DNA from: Streptomyces fildesensis
Lineage (GTDB): Bacteria; Actinomycetota; Actinomycetes; Streptomycetales; Streptomycetaceae
Length of the DNA stretch: 64,000 nt
NCBI RefSeq assembly: GCF_016107395.1
Contig: NZ_JAAIKO010000004.1
Location: 186,001 to 250,000 of the forward strand
Reading direction: 5' to 3'
A program made the translations under genes and the position numbers. Within the stretch, counting starts at the first letter, position 1; each line of letters opens with the position of its first letter. This document shows, piece after piece, positions 8,325 through 17,295 of the stretch. The notes below the pieces were generated by a model. The model was not told the DNA's origin. It saw nothing but the letters and a program-made list of their open reading frames with translations, and ran no database searches.

Positions 8325-9577
8325 GCGAGGTGCTCCCGGTTGTGCGCGACGAGACTGTCGGTCAGCGCTTCGGCGTACTCGTACTGGCCGATGAGCGGGT
8401 GCGACAGCAGTGCCTTGAACACCCGGTCCCGGCCGCCGTGGATCGCGGCCTCCAGGGCGAGGTCCTCGTAGGCGGTGACGTTGGCGATCAGGCCCGCGTA
8501 CAGCGGGTCCAGCGGGGCGACGGGCAGCGGCTTGGTGCCGGAGCCGTCCACCGTCGCCGGTACCTCGATCACCGCGTCGTCCGGGAGGAACGGCAGGGTC
8601 CCGTTGTTGTACGTGTTCACGACCTGGATGTCGCCGGTGTTCCGCAGCAGGGAGGAGGCCAGGGCCACCGCCGCCTCGGAGTAGAAGGCGCCGCCGCGCT
8701 TCGAGAGCAGCTCCGGCTTCTCGTCCAGCGTCGGGTCGCCGTACATCTCCAGCAGCTGCTTCTCCATCGCCGCGACCTCGGAGGCCCGCGACGGCTTGAT
8801 CTTCTGCTCGCGCACCACCTCGTCGTGCGCGTAGAAGTACCGCAGGTAGTACGAGGGGACGACGCCGAGCCGGTCCAGGATCACCCGCGGCAGGCGGAGG
8901 TCCTCGGCGATGGCGTCGCCGTGCTCGGCGAGCAGCTTGGGCAGCAGGTCCTCGCCGGTGGGGCCGCCGAGGCGCACCCCGCGCTCCCAGGTGAGGTGGT
9001 TGAGGCCGACGTGGTCCAGGTGGACGGCGTCGGGGGCCACGTCGAGGAAGGCGGCGAACTTCCGCTGGAAGCCGATCGCGACGTTGCACAGCCCGACGGC
9101 CTTGTGGCCGGCCTGCAGCAGGGCGCGGGTCACGATGCCGACCGGGTTGGTGAAGTCGATGATCCAGGCGTCGGGCGCCGCCCTGCGGACCCGCTCGGCG
9201 ATGTCGAGCACGACCGGGACGGTGCGCAGCGCCTTGGCGAGACCGCCGGCCCCGGTGGTCTCCTGGCCGACGCAGCCGCACTCCAGCGGCCAGGTCTCGT
9301 CCTGGTTGCGCGCGGCCTGTCCGCCGATGCGCAGCTGCAGCAGTACCGCGTCGGCGCCGGCGACGCCGGCCTCCAGGTTCGCGGTGGTGGTGACCTTTCC
9401 GGGATGTCCCTGCTTGGCGAAGATCCGCCGGGCGAGTCCGCCGACGAGTTCGAGGCGCTCGGCGGCCGGGTCGACCAGCACCAGCTCCTCGATCGGCAGC
9501 GTGTCGCGCAACCGCGCGAAACCGTCGATGAGTTCGGGGGTGTAGGTCGAGCCACCGCCGACAACTGCCAGTTTCAT
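8315..9577 (-). CDS. Family 4 glycoside hydrolase (6-phospho-beta-glucosidase type)
   Basis: 420-aa GH4 enzyme. The N-terminal NAD-binding loop GGGSTYTPELI is at residues 7-17. The metal-binding Cys and His expected for GH4 are seen as C164 in GLCNVAIGF and H194 in VGLNHLTW, with DFTNPVGIVTRA at 141-152. GH4 enzymes cleave glycosides by an NAD- and Mn-dependent oxidation-elimination route. Its start overlaps the stop of the upstream permease by 4 bases. Next to an ABC importer and a kinase it probably splits an imported beta-linked disaccharide such as cellobiose or chitobiose; phosphorylated or free substrate is undecided. Confidence 0.9.
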   Translation of the reverse strand: MKLAVVGGGSTYTPELIDGFARLRDTLPIEELVLVDPAAERLELVGGLARRIFAKQGHPGKVTTTANLEAGVAGADAVLLQLRIGGQAARNQDETWPLECGCVGQETTGAGGLAKALRTVPVVLDIAERVRRAAPDAWIIDFTNPVGIVTRALLQAGHKAVGLCNVAIGFQRKFAAFLDVAPDAVHLDHVGLNHLTWERGVRLGGPTGEDLLPKLLAEHGDAIAEDLRLPRVILDRLGVVPSYYLRYFYAHDEVVREQKIKPSRASEVAAMEKQLLEMYGDPTLDEKPELLSKRGGAFYSEAAVALASSLLRNTGDIQVVNTYNNGTLPFLPDDAVIEVPATVDGSGTKPLPVAPLDPLYAGLIANVTAYEDLALEAAIHGGRDRVFKALLSHPLIGQYEYAEALTDSLVAHNREHLAWA

Positions 9578-10479
9578 CCCTTGACTCCAGTCAGGGTCAC
9601 GCCTTCGATGAAGGCCTTTTGGGCGAAGAAGAAGACCACGATCACGGGAGCCATCACCAGAACGGTGGCGGCCATCGTGAGATTCCAGTTGGTGTGGTGG
9701 GCGCCCTTGAACGATTCCAGGCCGTAGCTGAGGGTCCAGGCGGCCGAGTTGGAGCTGGCGTAGATCTGCGGGCCGAAGTAGTCGTTCCAGCAGTAGAAGA
9801 ACTGGAACAGCCCCACGGCGGCGATCGCCGGCTTGATCATCGGCACGATCACGGTGAGGAGCGTGCGCAGCTCGCCGCAGCCGTCGACCTTGGCGGCCTC
9901 CGTGTACTCCTTCGGGATCGTCAGCAGGAACTGCCGCAGCAGGAAGATGGTGAACGCGTCACCGAACGCCATCGGGATGATGAGCGGGTAGAGCGTCCCG
10001 TCCATGCCCAGCTGCCGGGTCCAGAACAGGTACATCGGAATGATGATGACCTGGGGCGGCAGCATCATCGTCGAGATGACCAGCACCATCACCAGATTGC
10101 GGCCGCGGAAGCGGAACTTCGCGAGCGCGTAGGCGACGGGCAGGCTGGACACGACGGTCAGCACCGTGCCGGACACCGCGTACACCAGGGTGTTGCGCCA
10201 CCAGGTGAGGAAGCCCGGGGTGTCCCAGACCTGCCGGAAGTTGCTCCACTGCCAGTCGTGCGGCCACAGGTCGCGGCTGAGCGCCTGGTTGTCGCTCATC
10301 ACGGCCGTCAGGAAGACGAAGACGAACGGCAGGACGAAGAACAGCGCCGCCGCGAGGCCGAGCGAGTGCACCGCGATCCAGTGCAGTACGTCCTTGCGCT
10401 TCGCGGTCCGTCTGGCCGCCACCGCGGTGGCGTGCGGGGCCGGCGCCTGGGCCGGCGGGGCGAGAGTTGCGTGGGTCAT
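9574..10479 (-). CDS. Carbohydrate ABC transporter permease (MalG type)
   Basis: 301-aa inner-membrane permease with six hydrophobic segments. The EAA loop is EYTEAAKVDGCGELRTLLTVIVPMIKPA, here read as EAAKVDGCGE followed by IVPMIKP, which contacts the ATPase. The ATG at 10479 has GGCGGAGG upstream. It forms a pair with the next permease upstream (stop at 10485) and overlaps the GH4 gene downstream by 4 bases. No ATP-binding gene is in this operon. In Streptomyces such importers are commonly energised by the shared ATPase MsiK, and that is the likely partner here (inference). Confidence 0.92.
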   Translation of the reverse strand: MTHATLAPPAQAPAPHATAVAARRTAKRKDVLHWIAVHSLGLAAALFFVLPFVFVFLTAVMSDNQALSRDLWPHDWQWSNFRQVWDTPGFLTWWRNTLVYAVSGTVLTVVSSLPVAYALAKFRFRGRNLVMVLVISTMMLPPQVIIIPMYLFWTRQLGMDGTLYPLIIPMAFGDAFTIFLLRQFLLTIPKEYTEAAKVDGCGELRTLLTVIVPMIKPAIAAVGLFQFFYCWNDYFGPQIYASSNSAAWTLSYGLESFKGAHHTNWNLTMAATVLVMAPVIVVFFFAQKAFIEGVTLTGVKG

Positions 10480-10484
10480 GGTGA

Positions 10485-11432
10485 TCAGTCCTCCGCCGAC
10501 AGGAAGCCGTTGCGGCGTCGCATGAGCAGCGCCGTGAACGCCATCGCCAGGACGAAGAGCACCAGCGCGATCACGCAGGCGGAGCCGTAGTCGAAGCGCT
10601 GGAAGCCCAGGTTGTACACGAGCTGGGGCAGGGTCAGGGTCGACTTGTCCGGGTAACCGGGCTCGAGCTGCTGGCCCGAGTTGCCGATGATGCCGGACGC
10701 GATCTTCCCCGCGACCAGTGGCTGTGTGTAGTACTGCATGGTCTGGATGACGCCGGTGACCACCGCGAACATGATGATCGGCGAGATGTTGGGCAACGTG
10801 ACGAAGCGGAACCGAGCCCACGCGCCCGCGCCGTCCAGCTCGGCCGCCTCGTACTGGTCCTTCGGTACGTCGAGCAGCGCGGCCATGAAGATGACCATGA
10901 GGTCACCGATGCCCCACACGGCCAGGATGGTCAGCGCCGGCTTGGACCACGCCGGATCGGTGAACCAGCCCGTGGTCGGGATGCCCACCGAGTCCAGGAT
11001 GTGGTTGACCGGTCCGGTGCCCGGGTTGAGCAGGAAGACGAACGCCATGGTGGCGGCGACCGGCGGGGCCAGGTAGGGCAGGTAGAACGCCGTGCGGAAG
11101 AAGCCCGCGCCGGTCTTGATCTTGGTGATCAGCAGACCGATGCCGAGTCCGAAGACCACTCGCAGCGTCACCATGACGATGACCAGCCACAGGGTGTTCC
11201 GCAGCGACGGCCAGAACAGGGGGTAGTCGTTGAAGACGTACGACCAGTTCTTGAATCCCGCGAACGTCGGGGGGTTGAACCCGTCGTACTGCATGAAGGA
11301 GAAGTAGACGGTCGACAGCAGCGGGTAGACGAAGAAGACGGTGAAGCCGATCAGCCACGGCGAGAGGAAGCCGAGGGTGCGGAGGGTCGATTTCCTGCGC
11401 TTCGCCTTGAGCAGGGGATGGATGGTTGTCAT
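10485..11432 (-). CDS. Carbohydrate ABC transporter permease (MalF type)
   Basis: 315-aa permease with six predicted membrane helices, the first in LGFLSPWLIGFTVFFVYPLL. The EAA loop motif is YEAAELDGAGAWARFRFVTLP. The ATG at 11432 overlaps the stop of the binding-protein gene (ATGA); a GTG one codon earlier is also possible. It is the first permease of the heterodimer with the MalG-type partner downstream. The transported sugar is inferred from the neighbours to be an oligosaccharide such as cellobiose or N,N'-diacetylchitobiose. Confidence 0.92.
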   Translation of the reverse strand: MTTIHPLLKAKRRKSTLRTLGFLSPWLIGFTVFFVYPLLSTVYFSFMQYDGFNPPTFAGFKNWSYVFNDYPLFWPSLRNTLWLVIVMVTLRVVFGLGIGLLITKIKTGAGFFRTAFYLPYLAPPVAATMAFVFLLNPGTGPVNHILDSVGIPTTGWFTDPAWSKPALTILAVWGIGDLMVIFMAALLDVPKDQYEAAELDGAGAWARFRFVTLPNISPIIMFAVVTGVIQTMQYYTQPLVAGKIASGIIGNSGQQLEPGYPDKSTLTLPQLVYNLGFQRFDYGSACVIALVLFVLAMAFTALLMRRRNGFLSAED

Positions 11433-12760
11433 CACTTGGCCTGCGCGATGTCCTTGTCGACCTGAGCGTCGACACCCTGCAGACCGGCCTGGACATCCGT
11501 CTTCTTACCGGACTCGAAGGCGTATCCGAAGTCCTGCAGCGTCACCTGGTAGGCGCCGCCGTTGAGGCTGGCCGGGGTGGTGTTGCTGTACTGGTTCTGG
11601 GCGATGTCGAGGAAGACCTTCGGGACACCGGTCAGCTCGGGGGACTTCTGCGCCTCGAACGTCGACGGCACGTTGTGGATGGCGTTGGCGAACGACACGA
11701 CGGCCTGGGTGTCGGTGGTCATGAACTTGACCAGCTCCCACGAGGCGTTCTTCTTCGAGCTGGTGTTGGCGACGCCGACGATGGTGCCGGAGAGGTAGCC
11801 GCGGCCGTAGGTGTCGGCCTGGTCGTCCGGGACCGGGAACGGCGCCACGGCGAGGTCGGAGGTCGCGTTGGCTTCCTTGGCCATGCCCAGCCGCCACTCG
11901 CCGTCGATGCCCATCGCGACCTGGCCGGTGTGCAGCGGGTTCTTGGCGCCGAACTCGTCACCGAAGGTGTTGCGGTACTTCTCCAGCTTGTCGAAGCCGC
12001 CGAGGGACTTCACCATGTCCCGCTGCCAGGTGAGCATCTCCGCGAAGCCCTTGTCCTTGGCGAGCTGGGCCTTGCCACTGGCGTCGAAGTACTTGGCGCC
12101 CCACTGGGCGGCGAAGTGGCCGGGAGTGGACTCGTAGCCGTGGAAGTTGGGCATGAAGCCCAGCTGGGAGTACGAGGCACCGCTGGACTTCGTCAGCTTC
12201 ACCGCGTCGGCCTTGAACTCCGACAGGGTCTTCGGCGGGCCGGCGATGCCGGCCTCCCTGAAGGCCTTCTGGCTGTAGTAGAGGGCGTAGACGTCGCCGA
12301 GCAGCGGCAGCGTGCAGCGCTTGCCCTGGAACTGGGTGTACTCGAGCATCGGCTTCGGGAAGACCTTCGCCGGGTCGATGTTGTCCTTCTTCAGGAACGG
12401 CGCCAGGTCGGCGAACGCGCCCGAGGAGCAGAACTTGCCGACGTTGTCGGTGGTGAAGGACGACACGACGTCGGGGGCGGTGGCGCCGCCGGCCCGCACC
12501 GCCTGGTTGATCTTGTCGTCGGTGATGTTGGCCTGCACCTTGACGTGGATGTTCGGGTGCGCCTTCTCGAAGCGGGCGACGTTGTCGTTGATCGCCTTGA
12601 GCTCGTTGGGAGCGGTCCACCCGTGCCAGAAGGTGATGGTGACGTCCTTGGTGGCGTCATCGTTCGCCTGGGTGGTGCTCTGGCTGGTACAGGCGCTCGC
12701 GAACAGCGTTATCGCGGCCGTGGCCGCGACGGCGGCGGCCACCTTCTTGGTACGGGACAC
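11432..12760 (-). CDS. Sugar-binding lipoprotein of the ABC importer
   Basis: 442-aa extracytoplasmic solute-binding protein of family 1. The signal peptide ends in a lipobox LFASAC with the lipidated Cys near residue 24. The mature part starts with VTITFWHGWTAPNELKA, typical of sugar-binding proteins. It delivers sugar to the two permeases downstream, whose first gene overlaps its stop codon. A 157-bp gap with no obvious terminator separates it from the ROK regulator gene upstream, so it may share that promoter or have its own. A DasA-like chitobiose or a cello-oligosaccharide role is possible; the sequence alone does not decide. Confidence 0.9.
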   Translation of the reverse strand: MSRTKKVAAAVAATAAITLFASACTSQSTTQANDDATKDVTITFWHGWTAPNELKAINDNVARFEKAHPNIHVKVQANITDDKINQAVRAGGATAPDVVSSFTTDNVGKFCSSGAFADLAPFLKKDNIDPAKVFPKPMLEYTQFQGKRCTLPLLGDVYALYYSQKAFREAGIAGPPKTLSEFKADAVKLTKSSGASYSQLGFMPNFHGYESTPGHFAAQWGAKYFDASGKAQLAKDKGFAEMLTWQRDMVKSLGGFDKLEKYRNTFGDEFGAKNPLHTGQVAMGIDGEWRLGMAKEANATSDLAVAPFPVPDDQADTYGRGYLSGTIVGVANTSSKKNASWELVKFMTTDTQAVVSFANAIHNVPSTFEAQKSPELTGVPKVFLDIAQNQYSNTTPASLNGGAYQVTLQDFGYAFESGKKTDVQAGLQGVDAQVDKDIAQAK

Positions 12761-12917
12761 TGCGCTTCCTCCGGGGGATGAGAGGGGTCGTTGACGGGCG
12801 GGCGAAGGGTGTGCGAAGCCAACGGGCCGGCTGTCGGGGCCGGTCCGGAACGGTGACGCTGTGGTGTGTGGGTGCGGGGTGTGGTGCGTCGAGGGGTGGT
12901 CGGCGGGGGAGCGGGGG

Positions 12918-14147
12918 TCAGCGCGAGGTGTCGAACACCTCGTCGCGTGTGGTGGCGAGGGCGCTCTGCAGCGCCCCGCACAGGACGGGGTGTTCCTGCA
13001 CCGCGCCGATCACCAACCGGGGCCTGGGCACGGCGAGTTCCGCCAGTTCGGCCTGGATGAGGGCACGGAGGTGCTCCCCGCCGGCGACGATCACGCTGCC
13101 GGTGAGGACGATGAGTTCCGGGTCGAGGACGGCGACCATCGAGGCCAGGCCGGTGGCCAGCCCGGTGGCGATCCGCGCCAGCAGCTCGGCGTGCGGCCCG
13201 GTGTCCGGGGTGCCGTCGCGTTCGGCCGTCTCCGCGGACCGCACCGCCTCGGCGAGCAGCGTGGCGGCCAGATCCGCGAGCGGGGCCCCGCTGACCGGGG
13301 TGAGGCCGAGTTCCCGCGCGACGCGCACTACCGCGTCGCAGCCGGCCAGTTCCTGGAAGCCGCCGTTGTTGGCCTTGGTCACGTGCCGTACGAGGGGCGT
13401 GCCCGGCACCGGCAGGAAGCCGACCTCGCCGGCGCCGCCGGTCCAGCCGCGGTGCAGCCGGCCGCCGATGACGATGGCGGCGCCGATGCCCTCCTCGTTC
13501 CACAGCAGGACGAAGTCCTCGTGGTCACGGGCGGCGCCGACCCGCTGCTCGGCGACCGCGGCGAGATTCACGTCGTTGTCGTACTCCAGCGGTACGGCGA
13601 GCGCGGCGGCCAGTTCGTCGAGCAGCGTGGTGGAGTGCCAGCCCGGGAGATGGCTGGCGTAGCGCAGCCGGCCGGTGCTCGGGTCGAAGGCGCCGGGCGT
13701 GCCGATCACGACCCGGTGCAGGTCCGAGCGGTTCAGCCCGGCGGCCTTGGCCGCCTCGTCCACCGCCTGTACGACCTGCTCGACGGTGCCCTGCGCGCGG
13801 CGGCCCGGGGTCGGCAGCTCGAACTCGCCGACGGTACGGCCGGTGATGTCCGCGACGGCTGCCTTGATCCGTATCGGTGTCACGTCCAGCCCCGCGACAT
13901 GCGCCGCGGCCGGGTTCACCGAGTACAGCTGGGCGTTGGGCCCGGGCCGGCCGGCCGTGGTGCCGGTCGCCAGTACCAGTCCGGCCGCTTCGAGCCGCGC
14001 CAGCAGCTGGGAGGCGGTCGGCTTGGAGAGGCCGGTGAGCTTACCGATCCGGGTTCGCGACAGGGGCCCGTGCTCCAGCAGGAGATCGAGCGCCGCGCGG
14101 TCGTTCATGGCGCGCAGTACGCGCGGGGTTCCAGGGGTGCCAGCCAT
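12918..14147 (-). CDS. ROK-family transcriptional regulator
   Basis: 409-aa regulator with an N-terminal winged helix (residues about 10-75; LSRTRIGKLTGLSKPTASQLLARLE) and a ROK sugar-kinase-like domain from about residue 85 (VAGLDVTPIRIKAAVADITG). The second ATG, at 14147, was chosen because GGGAGG stands 9 bases upstream of it and would be only 1 base from the first ATG at 14156. ROK regulators of this layout, such as NagC and XylR, usually repress sugar operons and are released by the sugar or its phosphate. A perfect palindrome 28 bp before the start is the likely operator. It probably controls itself and the sugar operon downstream. Confidence 0.9.
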   Translation of the reverse strand: MAGTPGTPRVLRAMNDRAALDLLLEHGPLSRTRIGKLTGLSKPTASQLLARLEAAGLVLATGTTAGRPGPNAQLYSVNPAAAHVAGLDVTPIRIKAAVADITGRTVGEFELPTPGRRAQGTVEQVVQAVDEAAKAAGLNRSDLHRVVIGTPGAFDPSTGRLRYASHLPGWHSTTLLDELAAALAVPLEYDNDVNLAAVAEQRVGAARDHEDFVLLWNEEGIGAAIVIGGRLHRGWTGGAGEVGFLPVPGTPLVRHVTKANNGGFQELAGCDAVVRVARELGLTPVSGAPLADLAATLLAEAVRSAETAERDGTPDTGPHAELLARIATGLATGLASMVAVLDPELIVLTGSVIVAGGEHLRALIQAELAELAVPRPRLVIGAVQEHPVLCGALQSALATTRDEVFDTSR

Positions 14148-14174
14148 GCGCGCCATCCTCCCTCAGTTCACTGT

Positions 14175-14189
14175 TAGGAAACTTTCCTA
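14175..14189. promoter_or_regulatory. Perfect 15-bp palindrome, candidate ROK operator
   Basis: TAGGAAACTTTCCTA, a perfect inverted repeat around a single C, centred 35 bp upstream of the regulator ATG. It sits in a locally AT-rich stretch where the promoter is expected. No second copy was seen before the binding-protein gene at 12760. Binding by the adjacent regulator is inference. Confidence 0.7.
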
Positions 14190-14277
14190 TTGGTGAAACG
14201 AAAGGTAGGCCCGCTTTCGGCGGAGCGTCAAGGGGGCTCGGCCACAGGTCGACCAAAGCGTTACCTCCATGAAAGCG

Positions 14278-14309
14278 GCCTCCGGCGCAGTGCGCCAGAG
14301 GCCGGAGGC
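14278..14309 (-). terminator. Hairpin terminator after the MscS gene
   Basis: 9-bp stem (14278-14286 with 14301-14309) whose loop contains a further GCGC/GCGC pairing. It lies between the MscS stop at 14357 and the ROK promoter and probably insulates the two. Confidence 0.55.
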
Positions 14310-14356
14310 GGCAGTTGTCAAGACCGCCGAAAGGAGGAGACCCAAGGGGCGCCTGG

Positions 14357-15424
14357 CTACTTGGCGCCTTCCGCCCCCTGTGAGGGCACCGGGCGGGCCG
14401 CCAGCGCCTGCGGTGAATCCGGGTTGGAGTGCGCCGAAGGGGCCGCCACCGCCACCATCGGGTCGGCCGGCACACCCGTGTCGTCCACGGCCGCGGTCGG
14501 GGTCCCGCCGACGATCGTGATGCCCGCCTCGTCGAAGGCCCGCTTGATCCGCCAGCGAAGCTCCCGCGCGACCGCCGTGGCCTTGCCCGGCATCGTCCTG
14601 GCCTGCGCCTGGATCACCACCGAGTCCGCGCTCACCGACTCCAGGCCCAGCACCTGCACCGGCTCCCACAGCGCCTCGTCCCACGGATCGGTCTTCGCCA
14701 TGTCCTCGGCGGCGGCCTCGATCACCGCGCGTGCCCGGTCCAGATCCTGCGCGTAGCCGACCTGCACATCCACCACGGCCGTCGCCCAGCCCTGGCTCAG
14801 GTTGCCGATCCGCTTGACCTCGCCGTTGCGGACGTACCAGATCTCACCGTTGTCGCCGCGCAGCTTCGTCACCCGCAGCCCGACCTCGATCACCGTGCCG
14901 CTGGCCACCCCGGCGTCGATGACGTCACCCACGCCGTACTGGTCCTCAAGGATCATGAAAACGCCGGACAGGAAGTCCGTCACCAGGTTCCTGGCACCGA
15001 AACCGATCGCGACACCCGCGACCCCGGCGCTCGCCAGCAGCGGCGCCAGGTTGATCTGCAGCACCGACAGCACGGTCAGCGCCGCGGTGCCCAGGATGGT
15101 GAACGAGGCGATGCTGCGCAGCACCGACCCGATGGCCTCGCTGCGCTGCTTGCGCCGCTCCGCGTTGACGACCAGCAGCCCGCCCAGGGTGGTGCCCTGC
15201 GCGACTTCCACGCCCCGGTTCATGCGGTCGATCAGCTTGCTGATGGTCCGCCGGACCAGACCGCGCAGCACCAGCGCGATGACGATGATCAGCAGAATTC
15301 TCAGGCCCGCGCCGAGCCAGTCCGCCCAGTTGGCCTCGACCCAGCCCGCGGCCTCGGTCGCGGATTTCTGGGCGTCGTCGAAGCTGGTTGCAGGAGCACT
15401 CGGGGACGGTGCGGGGGTGGACAC
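14357..15424 (-). CDS. MscS-family mechanosensitive ion channel
   Basis: 355-aa small-conductance mechanosensitive channel protein. A hydrophobic helix lies at about residues 41-60 (LRILLIIVIALVLRGLV), further helices at about 110-150, and the pore-lining helix is rich in Ala and Gly (LLASAGVAGVAIGFGARNLVTDFLSG). The beta domain follows with DQYGVGDVID. Such channels open on osmotic downshock to release solutes. A low-complexity Pro/Ala/Ser tail ends the protein. It is a single gene, divergent from the HNH gene with a 233-bp gap that holds both promoters. Confidence 0.92.
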   Translation of the reverse strand: MSTPAPSPSAPATSFDDAQKSATEAAGWVEANWADWLGAGLRILLIIVIALVLRGLVRRTISKLIDRMNRGVEVAQGTTLGGLLVVNAERRKQRSEAIGSVLRSIASFTILGTAALTVLSVLQINLAPLLASAGVAGVAIGFGARNLVTDFLSGVFMILEDQYGVGDVIDAGVASGTVIEVGLRVTKLRGDNGEIWYVRNGEVKRIGNLSQGWATAVVDVQVGYAQDLDRARAVIEAAAEDMAKTDPWDEALWEPVQVLGLESVSADSVVIQAQARTMPGKATAVARELRWRIKRAFDEAGITIVGGTPTAAVDDTGVPADPMVAVAAPSAHSNPDSPQALAARPVPSQGAEGAK

Positions 15425-15657
15425 GGTGGAAAACCTCCGTTGTGGGACAGACCCTCCACACTAACGGGCTAACGGATATGCCTCGTTGCCATGTTCGAGG
15501 GCCAACAGCCCGAAAGGTGGGGAAGTAAAGGAGTGTGGTCGAAAACACCCTGAGTCCGTTACCTGGTCATGGTGGCGCCGCCACCCGGCTTCCGGAGAGA
15601 CTGAGGGCAGATCGTCCCGGCGCGAGCCACGCGCCGCCGGCGTATAAGGAGGCACCC

Positions 15658-16194
15658 GTGCCGCATGTCCTGGTCCTCAACGCGTCGTACGAGCCGCTCG
15701 GCGTCGTACCGCTCCGCCGTGCGCTTGTCCTCGTACTGAACAAGAAGGCCGTGTGCCTCGAGGAAACCGGCGCCTATCTGCACAGCGAGTCCTGCGCTCT
15801 TCCGGCGCCCAGTGTCGTCAAACTCACCAAATTTGTGCGAGTCCCCTTTCGAGGCACCGTCCCGCTGACCCGTAGGGCACTCTTCGCCCGCGACGGCGGC
15901 AAGTGCGCGTACTGCGGAGCCGCCGCAACCAGCGTCGACCACGTCATCCCGCGCAGCCGCGGCGGTCAGCACGCCTGGGAGAACGTCGTCGCCGCGTGCA
16001 GACGCTGCAACCACGTCAAGGCGGACCGCCATGTCGCGGAGCTGGGGTGGCGGCTGCGCCATACACCCGCACCACCGGCGGGCCTGGCCTGGCGGATCAT
16101 CGGAACGGGACACAGAGACCCGCGCTGGCTGCCGTACCTGCAACCATTCGGCGCGGACGACGCCCTGGCCCGGATTGACGGCATCTCCGCCTGA
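15658..16194 (+). CDS. HNH endonuclease family protein
   Basis: 178-aa protein. The GTG at 15658 was chosen because AAGGAGG lies 5 bases upstream. The first 80 residues (VLVLNASYEPLGVVPLRRAL) match the common actinobacterial HNH protein that starts with NASYEPL. The HNH/zinc part follows: CAYCG, VDHVIPRSRGG, then ENVVAACRRCNHVKADR, giving paired CxxC zinc sites and the His/Asn catalytic residues. No methylase or toxin partner lies nearby, so it is probably a housekeeping nuclease of unknown target. Confidence 0.88.
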   Translation: MPHVLVLNASYEPLGVVPLRRALVLVLNKKAVCLEETGAYLHSESCALPAPSVVKLTKFVRVPFRGTVPLTRRALFARDGGKCAYCGAAATSVDHVIPRSRGGQHAWENVVAACRRCNHVKADRHVAELGWRLRHTPAPPAGLAWRIIGTGHRDPRWLPYLQPFGADDALARIDGISA

Positions 16195-16251
16195 TATCCG
16201 GGCTTTCGTGTCTGCGGAGGCGGATGCGAGGCTGGTTGTTTCGGTGGTGGT

Positions 16252-16282
16252 GGTGCCGACCGGGCTCGGCCCGGCCGGCACC
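16252..16282 (+). terminator. Hairpin between HNH gene and discoidin remnant
   Basis: GGTGCCG and CCGGG pair with CCCGG and CGGCACC around a CTCG-containing loop, with one internal mismatch. It lies between the convergent ends of the HNH gene (16194) and the remnant (16340) and would serve both strands. Confidence 0.6.
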
Positions 16283-16339
16283 TTGCTGCGTCGTGGTCGT
16301 CGGCCCCCGGTCGTCGGGCGCCCGTCTCGCGTGGGCTGG

Positions 16340-16960
16340 TCACGGCAGGACGGCGTAGGCCTCCACCCCGAACGGGCTGTAGCTGTACTTCGTCGCGCGC
16401 TGCACGCCGTGGACCCGCAGGAACTTCGCCCCCGCCCAGGGGGCGGACGCGTCGTCCAGGCGGACCGACTCGGTACCGCCTTTGCCGTCGCGCACGGTCG
16501 CCGCGGTGTGCCATGTCACCCCATCGGCCGAGGTCCGCACCTCGTAGCGGGCGGCGTACGCGTCCTGCCAGTGCAGCACCACCCGGCCCACCCGGGCCGG
16601 CGCGGTCAGCTCCAGCTGGACCCAGGCATCGTCCTGCACCGGCGATGACCAGCGGGTTTCCGGGTCGCCGTCGGCGATCGCCGCGGCCGGGAAGTCCGGG
16701 GTCTCGTCCCCGGAGGACATCGCCCGCGCGCCCCTGACCAGGTCCGGGCCGCCGGTCCGCGGGCGGGCCCGTACGGTGATCCACTGCTCGGCCGAACGGC
16801 CGTCCACCGTGAAACGCACCGGGATGGAGTACCCGCCCGGCGCGGAACCCGGCGGCACGGACACGCGCACCGGCACGACCGGGGCCGCGCCGCGCCGCAC
16901 CACGACGGAGGCGGGCACCTCCACGCGGGCGCCGCCCCACCCCGCCGGTAGGCGTAAAGC
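16340..16960 (-). pseudogene. C-terminal remnant of a secreted discoidin-domain protein
   Basis: The reading frame ends cleanly at 16340 in an F5/8-type C (discoidin) carbohydrate-binding domain: DGDPETRWSS, then YEVRTSADGVTWH and KFLRVHGVQRATKYSYSPFG. Before it is a NEW3-like beta domain (PVVPVRVSVPPGSAPGGYSI). In secreted Streptomyces glycosidases this pair is the C-terminal tail of proteins of 700 aa or more with a signal peptide and catalytic domain. Here neither is present. Upstream of about 16960 the frame turns into Pro/Gly/Arg-rich sequence overlapping intergenic repeats. I read it as the tail of a gene that lost its 5' part; a short expressed ORF cannot be excluded. Confidence 0.6.
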
Positions 16961-17235
16961 GCCGGCCACTGCCCCTCCGGTCGCCCCCCAGCCCGTCGGC
17001 CCACCGGCTCGCTGACCTGCGTGGTCCGGAGTACGCGGGCGCCGCCCTTCGGCACCGCCGGTAGGCGTAGACGGGGCGGGTGGGTGGGGAACAGCCCGCC
17101 GCAGGCGCAACGGTGCCGCTGGCGCCCGCGTACCCGCACCCCCGCCGGGTGCGTGGCGCAACGGCCGTCCCGGGGCGGCTGAGCCCCGCCGTGAGGCGAA
17201 GAGGGCGGGTGGGTGGAACAGCCCGCCGTAGGCGG
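16939..17235. repeat. Intergenic repeat cluster, two full copies and one partial
   Basis: A motif of about 53 bp occurs at 17055-17107 and 17182-17235. Both carry a CCGCCG-GTAGGCG type start followed by GGCGGGTGGGTGG and AACAGCCCGCCG. A partial copy with CCCCGCCGGTAGGCGTA is at 16939-16960. Spacing is about 116 and 127 bp. This fills most of the gene-free stretch 16961-17295; nothing else was seen there apart from the amidase promoter region. Confidence 0.7.
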
Positions 17236-17295
17236 AAGCGGCTCGCACGGGCCGGCGTACCCGTGCTTCCGCCGGTACCGAACTAACCTGCCCGG

